The position numbers and the translations under genes are program-made. From positions 10,479-74,478 of the forward strand of contig CAZQCG010000026.1 of the NCBI GenBank assembly GCA_964592425.1: DNA of 64,000 nt. Reading direction: 5' to 3'. The first letter of the stretch is position 1. Each line of letters begins with the position of its first letter. The notes under the pieces are model-generated. The model had not been told where the DNA came from. It did not search any database and worked only from the letters and a program-made list of their open reading frames with translations. This DNA comes from Viridilinea sp964592425. Lineage in GTDB: Bacteria; Chloroflexota; Chloroflexia; Chloroflexales; Chloroflexaceae. Below are positions 9,447 to 18,134 of this stretch, one piece after another.

Positions 9447-10604
9447 ATGTCATCGCGTATTGCACGTCGGGTCGAGGCGATCCCACCCTCGGGTATTCGC
9501 CGCTTCTTTGATATTGCGGCGACCATGCCGGATGTGATCTCACTCGGCGTCGGCGAGCCCGATTTTATCACCCCGGCCACTATCCGCGCTGCTGGCCAGC
9601 GCTCGATCGACCAGACAACGGCCTATACGTCTAATTCGGGTCTGGCCGAACTGCGCAGAGCCCTGGCCTCCCACCTCAACCAGCGCTACGGGGTAAACTA
9701 CGACCCTGAGACCGAACTGCTGATCACCGTTGGCGTCAGCGAGGCAATGATCGGGGCAAGCCTGACCTTGCTCAACCCGGACGACGAGGTGCTGATGCCC
9801 GAACCCTGTTTCGTGGCCTATCCCGCCTGTGTGCAACTCGCCGATGCGCGCCCGGTCTATGTGCCGACCCGGGTTGAGGATCGTTTTGAGGTGACCGGCG
9901 CTGCGCTGGAGGCGGCAATCACGCCACGGACACGGGCGATCCTGATTGGTTACCCCAACAACCCCACCGGGGCAGTGCTCTCTGCGGAGCGTATGGCCGA
10001 GATTGCCGCTGTAGCAGAGCGCCACAACCTGGTGGTCATCTCTGACGAGATCTATGATCGGCTAGTCTATGGCGTGAGCCACACCTGTTTTGCCTCGCTG
10101 CCCGGCATGCGCCAGCGCACGGTTTTGCTTGGCGGCTTCTCGAAAGCCTACGCCATGACCGGCTGGCGACTTGGCTGGCTGGCCGCCCCCGCCGATATTA
10201 CCAATGCCGTGCGCAAAGTTCACCAGTACGCGATTATGTCGGCACCGACTATGAGTCAGTACGCCGGGCTTGAAGCGCTCACCTCAGGCGATGCGGCGGT
10301 TGAATTGATGGTGGCCGAGTATGATCGGCGGCGGCGGGTGATTGTCAATGGCTTTAACCAGCTTGGGCTGCCCACGTTCGAGCCCCAGGGTGCCTTCTAT
10401 GCCTTCCCCTACGTGGGCCATCTGGGCCTGAGCAGCGACGAGTTCTGTAGTCGGCTCCTGACCGAGGAGCAGGTGGCCGTGGTTCCCGGTGATGCCTTCG
10501 GACCCAGTGGTACTGGCTATGTGCGTGCCTGTTATGCTACGTCGCTGGACAAGATTGAGGAGGCTCTGGAGCGCATCGAGCGCTTTGTCCGCCGGGTTGC
10601 CTAG
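9447..10604 (+). CDS. PLP-dependent class I/II aminotransferase (aspartate aminotransferase-like)
   Basis: 385 residues from the ATG at 9447, which has GAGGAG six bases upstream; the in-frame TTG two codons earlier is less likely. Key signatures are LGVGEPDF, the GYPNNPTGAVLS loop, VISDEIYDRLVY and FSKAYAMTGWRLGW, with Lys233 the expected Schiff-base lysine for pyridoxal phosphate. The fold type I family covers aspartate, aromatic and MalY/PatA-like enzymes. The closest pattern is the group annotated as aspartate or aromatic aminotransferase in Bacillota and Chloroflexota. The substrate cannot be decided from sequence. It stands alone between a GT-C gene and a small membrane-protein gene. Confidence 0.88.
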   Translation: MSSRIARRVEAIPPSGIRRFFDIAATMPDVISLGVGEPDFITPATIRAAGQRSIDQTTAYTSNSGLAELRRALASHLNQRYGVNYDPETELLITVGVSEAMIGASLTLLNPDDEVLMPEPCFVAYPACVQLADARPVYVPTRVEDRFEVTGAALEAAITPRTRAILIGYPNNPTGAVLSAERMAEIAAVAERHNLVVISDEIYDRLVYGVSHTCFASLPGMRQRTVLLGGFSKAYAMTGWRLGWLAAPADITNAVRKVHQYAIMSAPTMSQYAGLEALTSGDAAVELMVAEYDRRRRVIVNGFNQLGLPTFEPQGAFYAFPYVGHLGLSSDEFCSRLLTEEQVAVVPGDAFGPSGTGYVRACYATSLDKIEEALERIERFVRRVA

Positions 10605-10699
10605 CGCAGAGCGTGAGAACGCAGAACGAAAGGTTCTCGGCGGAGGAATCAGGCCTCCCCTCCAAACCACCCCCTTCGCACACGAACGAGGAGCGTCCT

Positions 10700-11068
10700 A
10701 TGAAACCAGCCGAACTGATCAGCCATTCTACCAATGCGCCTCGTATGGTCGAGCCTGCCGTGATTGACGGTGAATTGCACTGCGCCCTGACCGGCAGGCC
10801 GATCAGTCCTGAAGAGGCTTACTGGGCACCACCTCTGATTACCACCAGAGCGTTGTTAGATACGCTGATCAGGATCCTCTTCACAAACCCTGCCGCACTT
10901 GGCCAGATACTCTTTGGCGAGCAGCCGAATATGCCCTATGCCCCGGATGTGCGCCATGAGCTTGCCAGTCGGCGCAGCGTCGAGCAACTCAAACTGCTGG
11001 CGTTGCTGCTGGTGATCGCTGCACTGCTCATCCTGCCGATCGTGCTCATCATCGGCCAGGGCGTATAG
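10700..11068 (+). CDS. Small C-terminally anchored membrane protein of unknown function
   Basis: 122 residues from the ATG at 10700, preceded by GAGGAG; a longer frame to 10613 is possible but lacks a start signal. The N-terminal part is soluble and contains ELHCALTGRPISPEEAYW, where Cys28 and the TGRPI turn could be a half zinc-binding knuckle. A single strongly hydrophobic segment at about residues 98-118 forms the C-terminus, suggesting a tail-anchored topology with the soluble part in the cytoplasm. I do not recognise a family. It may be cotranscribed with the aminotransferase 95 nt upstream. Confidence 0.65.
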   Translation: MKPAELISHSTNAPRMVEPAVIDGELHCALTGRPISPEEAYWAPPLITTRALLDTLIRILFTNPAALGQILFGEQPNMPYAPDVRHELASRRSVEQLKLLALLLVIAALLILPIVLIIGQGV

Positions 11069-11120
11069 CAGGCTTCCCAGAAGATCGCAGGTAACTGTTC
11101 AGACGTGGGGTAACGGGCGT

Positions 11121-11256
11121 TGTCACGCTGAGTACCAAATGGCCCGCGGGCCAGTGGCGCCGAGAGAAACAAGATTTGTTTCTTAGGAGCGGAGCCGCAA
11201 GGCGCAGGGGAATGCCGGTCATGTCGCCGGGACGCTTCGCTGCGCTCAGCGTGACA
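11121..11256. repeat. Inverted-repeat element with 12-bp perfect ends
   Basis: The ends (TGTCACGCTGAG and its exact complement, 11121-11132 and 11245-11256) enclose 112 bp. The inside contains a perfect GGCCCGCGGGCC palindrome and a GAAACAA/TTGTTTC hairpin. The right arm, CGCTTCGCTGCGCTCAGCGTGAC, is split here as CGCTTCGCTG and CGCTCAGCGTGAC; it resembles the right arm of the element at 62627-62736. It lies in the spacer before the tRNA genes. Confidence 0.6.
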
Positions 11257-11308
11257 GAAACGCGGGCTTCCGTAGGAGCAGTGTGAACACGTACGATCGC
11301 AGACACAT

Positions 11309-11337
11309 TTGCATCTTCCGTTCAGGTGTGGTATACT
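11309..11337 (+). promoter_or_regulatory. Sigma-70-type promoter of the tRNA-Glu/tRNA-Asp unit
   Basis: TTGCAT (11309-11314), a 17-bp spacer and TATACT (11332-11337). Transcription should start about 14 nt before the first base of tRNA-Glu. Confidence 0.65.
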
Positions 11338-11357
11338 CGGCTGCGTTGTGAGGTCGT

Positions 11358-11434
11358 GGCCCCATCGTCTAGCGGCCTAGGACGCCACCCTCTCAAGGTG
11401 GAGATCGCGGGTTCGAATCCCGCTGGGGTCACCA
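11358..11434 (+). tRNA. tRNA-Glu (CTC)
   Basis: A full cloverleaf can be folded. The acceptor arm GGCCCCA pairs with TGGGGTC (one G-T pair), the anticodon arm CCACC/GGTGG encloses the loop CTCTCAA with anticodon CTC, and the T arm contains GGTTCGAATCC. The 3' CCA is encoded. Five bases separate it from the following tRNA-Asp. Confidence 0.97.
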
Positions 11435-11439
11435 ACCAC

Positions 11440-11515
11440 GGGCCCGTGGTGTAGCGGTTAACATACAGCCCTGTCAAGGCTGGGAGCGCGGGTTCGAATC
11501 CCGTCGGGCCCGCCA
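11440..11515 (+). tRNA. tRNA-Asp (GTC)
   Basis: The acceptor arm GGGCCCG pairs with CGGGCCC. The anticodon arm CAGCC/GGCTG encloses CTGTCAA with anticodon GTC. The T arm has GGTTCGAATCC, and CCA is encoded. It is cotranscribed with tRNA-Glu and followed at once by a strong terminator. Confidence 0.97.
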
Positions 11516-11525
11516 ATAAGGTGGC

Positions 11526-11555
11526 AAAAAGACCTACGTTAACGTAGGTCTTTTT
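11526..11555 (+). terminator. Bidirectional Rho-independent terminator
   Basis: A 10-bp perfect stem with abutting arms (GACCTACGTT/AACGTAGGTC, 11531-11550) is preceded by five A and followed by five T. It ends the tRNA unit on the plus strand and can serve the convergent S41 peptidase gene on the minus strand. Confidence 0.9.
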
Positions 11556-11585
11556 GATTTATTTCCTTCGAGGAGATGCCAACTA

Positions 11586-12866
11586 TTAGCGGCTGGCGGC
11601 GGCGGAGGCACGTTCAAGGGCACGAAGAAGCTGGACATCGGGGCTGGTATACAATTCAGCGCTACTCAGACCAGCAGCTTCACGCGGACTCAGGGGTGCT
11701 ACATCAAACGGCAGGGGCACGATCTCGTCAGGGGTGATACCCTGGCCACGGATCTGCCGACCTGCAGGAGTGAGCCACTGGCGAGTGCCGAGTAATAGGC
11801 GGCTGCCATCACTAAGGTGATAGGGGGTCAGTACTGTACCGGTACCAAAAGTCGGCTCGCCGATCAACACAGCCCGGCCAGCATCCTGGAGTGCGCCAGA
11901 GACAATCTCGGCAGAGCTGGCACTGTTCTGATTCACCAGCACCACCAGAGGCAAATCGAGGGCGACCCCATTGGGAAGCGCAAGACTAGACTCGCGTTGA
12001 CCGTTGCGATCTTCTTCGAGAAGGATCGGCGTACCTGTGGGCAGAAATTGACTAGCAACCACGATGGCCTGATTGAGCAGTCCTCCCGGATTGTTGCGCA
12101 GGTCAAGGATCAGAGCCTGGGCACCCTGGCCGCGTGCATGCTCAAGGGCCGTCTTGAGGTTATGTCCGGCGGCGTCATCAAAGCTGGTAAGGCGTACCAG
12201 CGCGACGTGGTCGGGCAGCATCTGCCAACTCACACTTGGTACGACCACCTCAGCACGGGTGATCGACAGATCAACCGGATCGGGCTCGCCAGTGTGTAGC
12301 ACTCGCAAGACGACACGGGTATCGGCAGGTCCGCGGACACGAGCGCGCAGTTGTTCGACTGTCCAGCCAGTTGTCGCCTCGCCATCAACAGCGAGGATCA
12401 GGTCGCCGGGGCGCAGTCCAGCCGTTTCAGCGGGTGAGCCCTCGATCGGGGCAACAATCACGGTCTGCCCATCACGCACATCAATATAAGCACCGATGCC
12501 CTCGAACGATCCCCGCAGTTCCTCATCCCAGGTACGGGCCTCGTTGGCGCTGAGAAAGCGGGTATGGCCGACATCGCCGAGAGTGTCAAGCATGCCGTTG
12601 ACCGCACCGGCGATCATTGCCTGGGGATCAATGGCTGATGGATCAACATACTGCTCGCGTGCAAGCTTCCAGGCCTCCCAGAAGACGGTAAATTCGGTAC
12701 AGATCTCAGTTTGTTCAGGGCATAGCAATGCGGGAGAGGTGTTGTAACGCCCTGCGGCAAAACCAACGGACAGAGCAACAACCAGAGTCAGGCTCAGTAG
12801 AGCCGTCACCGCCCAGAGGGGCAGACGAACAGCAAATAGGGAGAAGGGTCTTTGTTCATCACTCAT
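11586..12866 (-). CDS. S41/CtpA-like C-terminal processing peptidase homolog lacking the catalytic lysine
   Basis: The 426-residue protein has an N-terminal membrane anchor (about residues 17-37), a PDZ domain (about 115-195; FEGIGAYI and GSPAETAGLRPGD) and an S41 protease domain. The nucleophile Ser317 is present in QNSASSAEIVSGALQD. The general-base Lys, expected 25 residues later in a T-F-G-K-G motif, is replaced by Thr342 (TFGTGTVL). In Prc and CtpA the Ser-Lys dyad is needed to cut exported proteins near their C-termini. The protein is therefore either a subfamily using another base or a non-proteolytic PDZ scaffold. It is convergent to the tRNA genes. Confidence 0.85.
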   Translation of the reverse strand: MSDEQRPFSLFAVRLPLWAVTALLSLTLVVALSVGFAAGRYNTSPALLCPEQTEICTEFTVFWEAWKLAREQYVDPSAIDPQAMIAGAVNGMLDTLGDVGHTRFLSANEARTWDEELRGSFEGIGAYIDVRDGQTVIVAPIEGSPAETAGLRPGDLILAVDGEATTGWTVEQLRARVRGPADTRVVLRVLHTGEPDPVDLSITRAEVVVPSVSWQMLPDHVALVRLTSFDDAAGHNLKTALEHARGQGAQALILDLRNNPGGLLNQAIVVASQFLPTGTPILLEEDRNGQRESSLALPNGVALDLPLVVLVNQNSASSAEIVSGALQDAGRAVLIGEPTFGTGTVLTPYHLSDGSRLLLGTRQWLTPAGRQIRGQGITPDEIVPLPFDVAPLSPREAAGLSSAELYTSPDVQLLRALERASAAASR

Positions 12867-12889
12867 CGATCACACGCTATCTGTAACAT

Positions 12890-13022
12890 CTAGTACAGCA
12901 TTCCGAACGTTCGTATCCCGTTTGTGGAGCGGTGGACGTGTGGAGGTGGAGGCTCCCGGTCAGCTCCACAGCCCCACACCTCCACACAGAACTGGCGACG
13001 GACTTCTGGAGTTCTGTACTAG
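12890..13022. repeat. 133-bp CTAGTACA-ended element, variant copy
   Basis: It begins CTAGTACAGC and ends CTGTACTAG, giving 9-bp inverted ends. The first 37 and last 24 bases align without gaps to the element at 35502-35634, and the total length is identical (133 bp). The centre differs: here it contains GTGTGGAGGT and its complement ACCTCCACAC as hairpin arms. It lies between the S41-like gene and the epimerase gene. Confidence 0.7.
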
Positions 13023-13363
13023 TTTGTTGATTCAGGTCAGTTCCCTATAGAGCCACCCTGGCAGTATAGCACCGGGCTCGGTCGGGAGGGATGAGAGCGT
13101 GCTAAGGGAGGGCTAGCTACAGCAGGCATGAGAATCGGCAGCATTCGTCAGACAGGCAGAATTCGCATACAATAGGCCGTGTCTCAGCGATAAAGATTGC
13201 ACATGTAGATCTGCCATCCGGCGTATATCCGTACAGCCAGGGGGCAGAGGTGAGGGTCTATAAGCGGTGCTAGGATCGGGGGCGTGGCGTAATTTTCGGT
13301 TCAGGATACAGCGCACCTGTCGTGCAGTTATCGATCGTCTTGTTTACCAGTAGGAGTGCTTCA

Positions 13364-15307
13364 GTGAGATCCCTCCGCAATCGATACTTGTTACTCGCCG
13401 ATCTCTTGCTCATTCCCCTGACGATCTACCTGAGCTTTCTGCTCCGCGTCGAACGTCCCGATCTTGCCGGATTTATGCCTGGCTTCGTAACAATGATCAG
13501 CCTCGCCATACTGGCGATTCCCCTGTTTATGATTCAGGCACGCATCTACCAGCAGCATTGGCGTTACGCCTCAATGCACGAGGTGCTGGCACTTGCCCAG
13601 ACGATCAGCCTGGCCTTCTTTACGGTCACAATCCTGATGTTCCTAGCGTTCCTGGTCATGCCGGAACTGATCATCCCGCGTTCCACCCCCTGGATCGCCT
13701 GGCCACTGCTGATTGGGGCGCTCTGTACGCCGCGCATTTTCCAGCGCTCATGGTTGCGCCGGAAGCAGTTTAAGCCTGCGGCCACGCTTGATCATGCGCT
13801 GCCGGTGCTGATTATGGGTGCCGGTGACGCCGGTGCGCTGACCTTGCGTGAACTTCAGCACAATCCAGCCCTGAATATGCGCGTGGTCGGCCTGCTTGAT
13901 GATGATCAGCGCAAGCGGCAGATGAGCATCCAGGGCGTCCCGGTCATTGGAGGGCGCGAGGATATTCCGCGCTTGGTTGATGAGTACGAAGTACGGCGGG
14001 TGATCATTGCGATGCCGCGAGCGCCCGGCAAAGAGATCCGTGAGATCGTGCAAATCTGCCAGAAGGTGGGAGTCGAGACCTTGACCGTCCCTGGGCTCTA
14101 CGAACTTTTGAGTGGTACCTTACGGGTCAACCAGTTGCGCACGATCGAGATTACCGATCTGCTGCGGCGAGCGCCGGTCGAGACAGATATTGCTGCTGTA
14201 CGCCAGTTGATCCAGGGTCGGCGTGTGTTGATCACTGGGGGTGGCGGATCGATCGGCAGTGAGTTGTGCCGCCAGATCCTCCACTGTGAGCCTGCCGAGT
14301 TGATCGTGCTTGGTCATGGGGAGAACAGTGTCTTCGAGATCCTGAATGAGCTCCAGCGCATGGTGCGTGAGGGAAATTGGAGCCAGGTGCCGACGACACG
14401 AGCGGTGATTGCCGACATCCGCGATCTGGCGCGCATCCGGGGGGTCTTTGAACGCTACCGCCCGGCGATTGTCTTTCATGCTGCGGCCCATAAGCATGTG
14501 CCGCTGATGGAAGAAAACCCGGTCGAGGCGATTACTAACAACATTCTCGGTACGCGCAATCTGCTGGATGTTGCGCTAGAGTGTGGCATCGAACGGTTTG
14601 TGATGGTCTCGTCGGATAAGGCGGTGAACCCGACCAGTGTGATGGGTGCGACCAAGCGGGTAGCCGAGATGCTGGTTCACCAGGCTGCACGCAAGAGTGG
14701 GCGTGCCTTTGTCGCCGTGCGCTTCGGCAATGTGCTGGGGAGTCGTGGCAGTGTGGTACAGACCTTCAAGCGCCAGATCGCCGCAGGCGGGCCAGTCACG
14801 GTCACCGATCCGGAGATGCGGCGCTACTTTATGACCATCCCCGAGGCGGTGCAGCTGTTGCTACAGGCAGCGGTGCTCGGCACCAATGGCGAAGTCTTTA
14901 TGCTTGATATGGGTGAGCCGGTGAAGGTGGTCGATCTGGCCCGCGATATGATCCGCCTATCAGGGCTCGAAGTGGGGCGGGATATCGATATTGCCTACAG
15001 TGGCATCCGACCGGGCGAGAAGCTCTTTGAGGAACTGTTTGCCGAAGGTGAGAGTTATCGTTCCACCCAGCACGAGAAGGTCTTTGTTGCCGCCAATGCC
15101 AGTAGCTGTGTGCCGATCAACCTCTTGCGAGCGATCAAGGAGTTGGAGCAAGCCAGCCTCGCCAGCGATGATCAGGAACTGATTGAGCGCCTGCACAGCC
15201 TGGTGCCTGAATATCTGGGTGGCAGCACGGTGCAGACACGCCCTGTGCCAAGCGAACGAGCTCTGAGCGAGCGCTCTGTAACAGTGCGTGTAGCTTACGG
15301 CGACTGA
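13364..15307 (+). CDS. CapD/FlaA1-type membrane-bound nucleotide-sugar epimerase/dehydratase
   Basis: About 647 residues. I prefer the GTG at 13364 because TAGGAG lies seven bases upstream; an earlier GTG at 13322 would add 14 residues. Four hydrophobic helices occupy roughly residues 5-125. A first Rossmann domain carries GAGDAG (152-157), and a second, catalytic short-chain dehydrogenase domain carries TGGGGSIG (291-298). The active-site region SSDKAVNPTSVMGATKR has Met in place of the usual Tyr of YxxxK, as in the PglF/WbpM/CapD 4,6-dehydratase group. These enzymes act on UDP-GlcNAc-type sugars for surface polysaccharide or glycan synthesis. Confidence 0.9.
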   Translation: MRSLRNRYLLLADLLLIPLTIYLSFLLRVERPDLAGFMPGFVTMISLAILAIPLFMIQARIYQQHWRYASMHEVLALAQTISLAFFTVTILMFLAFLVMPELIIPRSTPWIAWPLLIGALCTPRIFQRSWLRRKQFKPAATLDHALPVLIMGAGDAGALTLRELQHNPALNMRVVGLLDDDQRKRQMSIQGVPVIGGREDIPRLVDEYEVRRVIIAMPRAPGKEIREIVQICQKVGVETLTVPGLYELLSGTLRVNQLRTIEITDLLRRAPVETDIAAVRQLIQGRRVLITGGGGSIGSELCRQILHCEPAELIVLGHGENSVFEILNELQRMVREGNWSQVPTTRAVIADIRDLARIRGVFERYRPAIVFHAAAHKHVPLMEENPVEAITNNILGTRNLLDVALECGIERFVMVSSDKAVNPTSVMGATKRVAEMLVHQAARKSGRAFVAVRFGNVLGSRGSVVQTFKRQIAAGGPVTVTDPEMRRYFMTIPEAVQLLLQAAVLGTNGEVFMLDMGEPVKVVDLARDMIRLSGLEVGRDIDIAYSGIRPGEKLFEELFAEGESYRSTQHEKVFVAANASSCVPINLLRAIKELEQASLASDDQELIERLHSLVPEYLGGSTVQTRPVPSERALSERSVTVRVAYGD

Positions 15308-15322
15308 GGATGATACCAGGCA

Positions 15323-15348
15323 CCTCTCCGTGATACTACGCGGAGAGG
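15323..15348 (+). terminator. Hairpin after the CapD-like gene
   Basis: An 8-bp perfect stem (CCTCTCCG/CGGAGAGG) with a 10-nt loop lies 15 nt after the stop codon. No T-run follows, so termination is only suggested by position. Confidence 0.35.
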
Positions 15349-15424
15349 CACTGCTGGCGATCAGGAGAAGCACCTACTTCAGGCACTGCGACGGCCCTAC
15401 ATAGCCCGTATTCCGTGCCTATGC

Positions 15425-15943
15425 TTATGGGCGATCAGCAGAAGGGCCTGTTTCAGGCTCTACTCCGCCTGCTAGAAACTGCCGGCACAGTGGCTCGGTA
15501 TGGAGTTCAAGGCTCAGGTAGAGCTTGCCTTGAAAGACGCTGTGCAAGGCGGTCGTCAGATCGTGGATGCTCAGATCTTTGAGTAAGTATCCACTGGCCC
15601 CGGCGCGGATGGCCTCGACAATCATCGCCGGATGATCCATCATCGACACCATAATCACGCGAATACCAGGTAAGTCGCGGAGCAAACTGCGGGTCACCTC
15701 GACTCCGTCCATGCCCGGCATGCGAATATCGATCAGGGCAAGATCGGGGTGGAGTCGCAGACACAGATCGATCAACTCGCTACCATTACATGCTTCGCCG
15801 AGCACAACGATTTCAGGCAGTTCATCGAGCATACTGCGCAGACTGATCCGGGCGATCTCGCTGTCGTCAGCCAGCACGACACTGATGGATAGGTTAGGGA
15901 GGAGCGCAGTTGACGCAGGCATGGGGCGACTCGCTTGCGGCAA
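15425..15943 (-). CDS. Stand-alone response-regulator receiver protein
   Basis: 172 residues. The receiver domain spans about 20-140 with the acidic pair Asp26-Asp27, phospho-acceptor Asp72 (LALIDIRMPGMDG), Ser in IMVSMMD and the conserved Lys in GYLLKDLS. The receiver most resembles NarL/FixJ regulators, but the usual LuxR-type DNA-binding domain is missing. The protein ends about 30 residues after the domain, and I see no HTH pattern in the 117 bp downstream on this strand. It may act through protein contacts or be a truncated regulator. An internal ATG at MPASTALL is an alternative start. The intact kinase/regulator pair lies just upstream on the same strand. Confidence 0.82.
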   Translation of the reverse strand: MPQASRPMPASTALLPNLSISVVLADDSEIARISLRSMLDELPEIVVLGEACNGSELIDLCLRLHPDLALIDIRMPGMDGVEVTRSLLRDLPGIRVIMVSMMDHPAMIVEAIRAGASGYLLKDLSIHDLTTALHSVFQGKLYLSLELHTEPLCRQFLAGGVEPETGPSADRP

Positions 15944-16249
15944 CTTGTGCCGACGAAGCTGGTTACACGATAGACGGTCATACGGACTGGCCGCACAACG
16001 CCGCGATGAGAAGCCTCCCGGGAGCGCGCCGGGCCTGGGCGGGCGAGACGCCCGCGCTCCTGGCCTAGTTCACCTCAGGGGAACTCTCAGTATAGGTTGC
16101 CTAAAACACGCCCTTCGCCTGCTGCATGGTGGGAAGAATCCTATGCCAGCTAGCATATGCGGCGATTGAGAGCCTCAAAAAGATAGTCTGTCACAGGTGA
16201 TCGCTCTGGAGTTGCGGGCAGGTAGCTAGGTGGACAGGTGTACAGGACG
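15944..16249. other. Spacer between the two receiver genes, with a REP-like palindrome
   Basis: No gene is visible. At 16022-16061 there is a GC-rich palindrome, GCGGGCG-AGA-CGCCCGC followed by GCTCC, which matches the hairpin core of the CTAGTACA-ended elements at 32564 and 35502 but lacks their ends. The rest looks like ordinary spacer, and no promoter stands out. Confidence 0.5.
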
Positions 16250-16945
16250 TCAAGGGACTGATGGACTGCTGACCAGGCCAAGTTCAACGGCGCGCACGGC
16301 GGCCTGTGTGCGATCTTTGACCCCGAGTTTAGCGATAATATGTTCAACATGTACCTTGACAGTACCGGGGCTGATGCCTAAGGCGGCCGCAATCTGCCGA
16401 TTCGTTTGGCCAGTAATAATCAAGGAGAGTACATTCAACTCGCGGGACGTCAGGGTCTCAACCGTCGGATGTGTGCTGGCATCGGAGTTGGTCGTTGTGA
16501 GCGTATAGATTGCTGCAGCCATCAACTGGGGATTGAACGCTGTCTCGCCACGTACAACCTTGCGTGTTGTACTCAAGAACTCACTGCGTGGGGCATCCTT
16601 GAGCAAATAGCCTTTGACCCCGATCCTCATTGCCTCGATCAGATAGTGGATATCGTCGTACATTGTGACCATGATGATCTGGGTTGAGGGACACTCGATA
16701 CGAATATTTCGTGCCACCTCCAGTCCATCACTTGCACCCATGCGGATATCGAGGAGCAACACCTGGGGCTTGAGCTCACGGCAGAGGCGCAGGGTGCTTT
16801 CACCATCGTAGGCCTCACCCACGATCACGAAGGTACGCTCGGACATAAAAAAGCTGCGTAGCCCACTGCGGGCTAGCTCCTGGTCATCGGCAATCAGTAG
16901 GCTGATCTTCTGATCCGCACCAGGTTGGTTGGTTAGGCTATTCAT
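16250..16945 (-). CDS. NarL/FixJ-family response regulator
   Basis: 231 residues from the ATG at 16945. That ATG overlaps the kinase stop codon (ATGAATAG), so the longer frame upstream is discounted. The receiver domain has the acidic pair Asp20-Asp21, phospho-acceptor Asp66 (LLLDIRMG) and Lys in GYLLKDAP. The C-terminal LuxR-type helix-turn-helix contains LTSRELNVLSLI, NRQIAAALGISPGTVKVH and IIAKLGV. It is the expected transcriptional output partner of the kinase encoded directly upstream, with translation coupled by the 8-nt overlap. Target genes are unknown; the divergent NTPase operon at 18.3 kb shares the intergenic region upstream of the kinase. Confidence 0.93.
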   Translation of the reverse strand: MNSLTNQPGADQKISLLIADDQELARSGLRSFFMSERTFVIVGEAYDGESTLRLCRELKPQVLLLDIRMGASDGLEVARNIRIECPSTQIIMVTMYDDIHYLIEAMRIGVKGYLLKDAPRSEFLSTTRKVVRGETAFNPQLMAAAIYTLTTTNSDASTHPTVETLTSRELNVLSLIITGQTNRQIAAALGISPGTVKVHVEHIIAKLGVKDRTQAAVRAVELGLVSSPSVP

Positions 16946-18134
16946 AGGCTCCCGTCGGATTGGTCGGAGAGGGAGGCACAACGAGGGGAATGTTGACTGT
17001 AACGGTCGTACCCTGGCCTGGCTGTCCAGTGATTTGACAGTCTCCGCCAAGTAAGAGGGCCCGTTCTTGCATACTGATCACACCCATACGCTCACCACGC
17101 ACACCACGGATTGTCGGCGGATGGTAGCCGTGACCCCAATCACGTATAACCATACGCACCGACTGTCGATTACGTTGGAGCGAGATGGCGACGCGGGTGC
17201 TACCGGCATGCTTGCGCACATTGTTGAGCGCCTCCTGGGCGATCCGGAAGAGGGCGGTCTCGATCAGCGCAGGGAGGCGCCCCATACCGGCGTGTTCTTC
17301 AAAAGAGACCTGCCAGCCCGCTGTACGCAGTTGCTCAAGCTCGAGTCGTAGGGCAACCACCAGGCCAAGGTCATCAAGAACGGTCGGGCGTAAGCCCGCC
17401 ATCAGGCTGCGGGCTTCTTTGACGGTGCGCCGCATCAACTGGAGCGCCTGGTCGAGATCAAGGCGTACCTGCGGATCGCGGGGGTGGTAACGGCTGGCGA
17501 CATTCTGGAGGTGCTGGTAGGCACTGGCAGCCATCTGGGCCAGGCCATCGTGGATGTCGTAGGCGATGCGCCGACGCTCCTCCTCCTGGGTCTGAAGTAA
17601 CTGACCCAGGATTTCACGCAGGTGTTGCTGGCTGGCACTCAGATTCTGCATCAGTGTATCACGTTCACTAAAGAGGCGCTGGTACTCGATCACCTCAGCA
17701 ATCTGGTTGGCGCAGACCTGGAGCACGGCGAGATCGGTTGGCTCCAACACCGAGGATCGCGTGGGATGCTGCAGACAGGCTACTCCGATAGGCCGCCCGT
17801 TGTGCCGGTAGAGTGGCAGGCAGAGCCAGTCCTCGGATGGGATCTGGCCATCGATTTCGGCTGCACTCAACGCTGTGCTATGTTGCTCTTGCAGGATGTG
17901 CCGGATCTGCCTATGTAACTCGCCGGGAATGGTGCTCAGGCCCCCCTCACTAATGAGAATCTCAAGCTGAGCATCTTGTTCGTCGTAAGTTATGAGCATG
18001 CCGCCCTGGCAAGCGCTGAAGTTGAGCAACAACTCAAGCATACGCGCCAGTCGCTCAGCGAAGGGGTCACTTGTAGGCAGGCGTGCAAAAGTCAGCAGCA
18101 GGTGAAGACGCCGGTCGGTGCGCTGTGCATCCAT
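16938..18134 (-). CDS. GAF-domain sensor histidine kinase (NarL-type, HisKA_3)
   Basis: 398 residues with no transmembrane segment. A GAF-like sensory domain covers about residues 15-155. The dimerisation domain contains EEERRRIAYDIHDGLAQ, with phospho-acceptor His195. The ATPase domain has the N-box LFRIAQEALNNVRKHA, a G1 box IRDWGHGY and a GQGTTVTVNIP end. This is the cytoplasmic DegS/NarX-like kinase class, which phosphorylates LuxR-type regulators; the partner regulator overlaps its 3' end. The GAF domain suggests a soluble or redox ligand, but no heme or iron-sulfur motif is obvious. Confidence 0.93.
   Translation of the reverse strand: MDAQRTDRRLHLLLTFARLPTSDPFAERLARMLELLLNFSACQGGMLITYDEQDAQLEILISEGGLSTIPGELHRQIRHILQEQHSTALSAAEIDGQIPSEDWLCLPLYRHNGRPIGVACLQHPTRSSVLEPTDLAVLQVCANQIAEVIEYQRLFSERDTLMQNLSASQQHLREILGQLLQTQEEERRRIAYDIHDGLAQMAASAYQHLQNVASRYHPRDPQVRLDLDQALQLMRRTVKEARSLMAGLRPTVLDDLGLVVALRLELEQLRTAGWQVSFEEHAGMGRLPALIETALFRIAQEALNNVRKHAGSTRVAISLQRNRQSVRMVIRDWGHGYHPPTIRGVRGERMGVISMQERALLLGGDCQITGQPGQGTTVTVNIPLVVPPSPTNPTGAYE

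Noticed and set aside
11322..11516. Minus-strand reading frame with GFEPA phrases across the two tRNA genes
   Set aside because: It is a translation of the tRNA T-arm sequence (GGTTCGAATCC), a known false protein pattern.
15308..15424. Frameshifted HTH domain for the receiver-only protein
   Set aside because: No LuxR-type HTH pattern was found in any minus-strand frame of this spacer.
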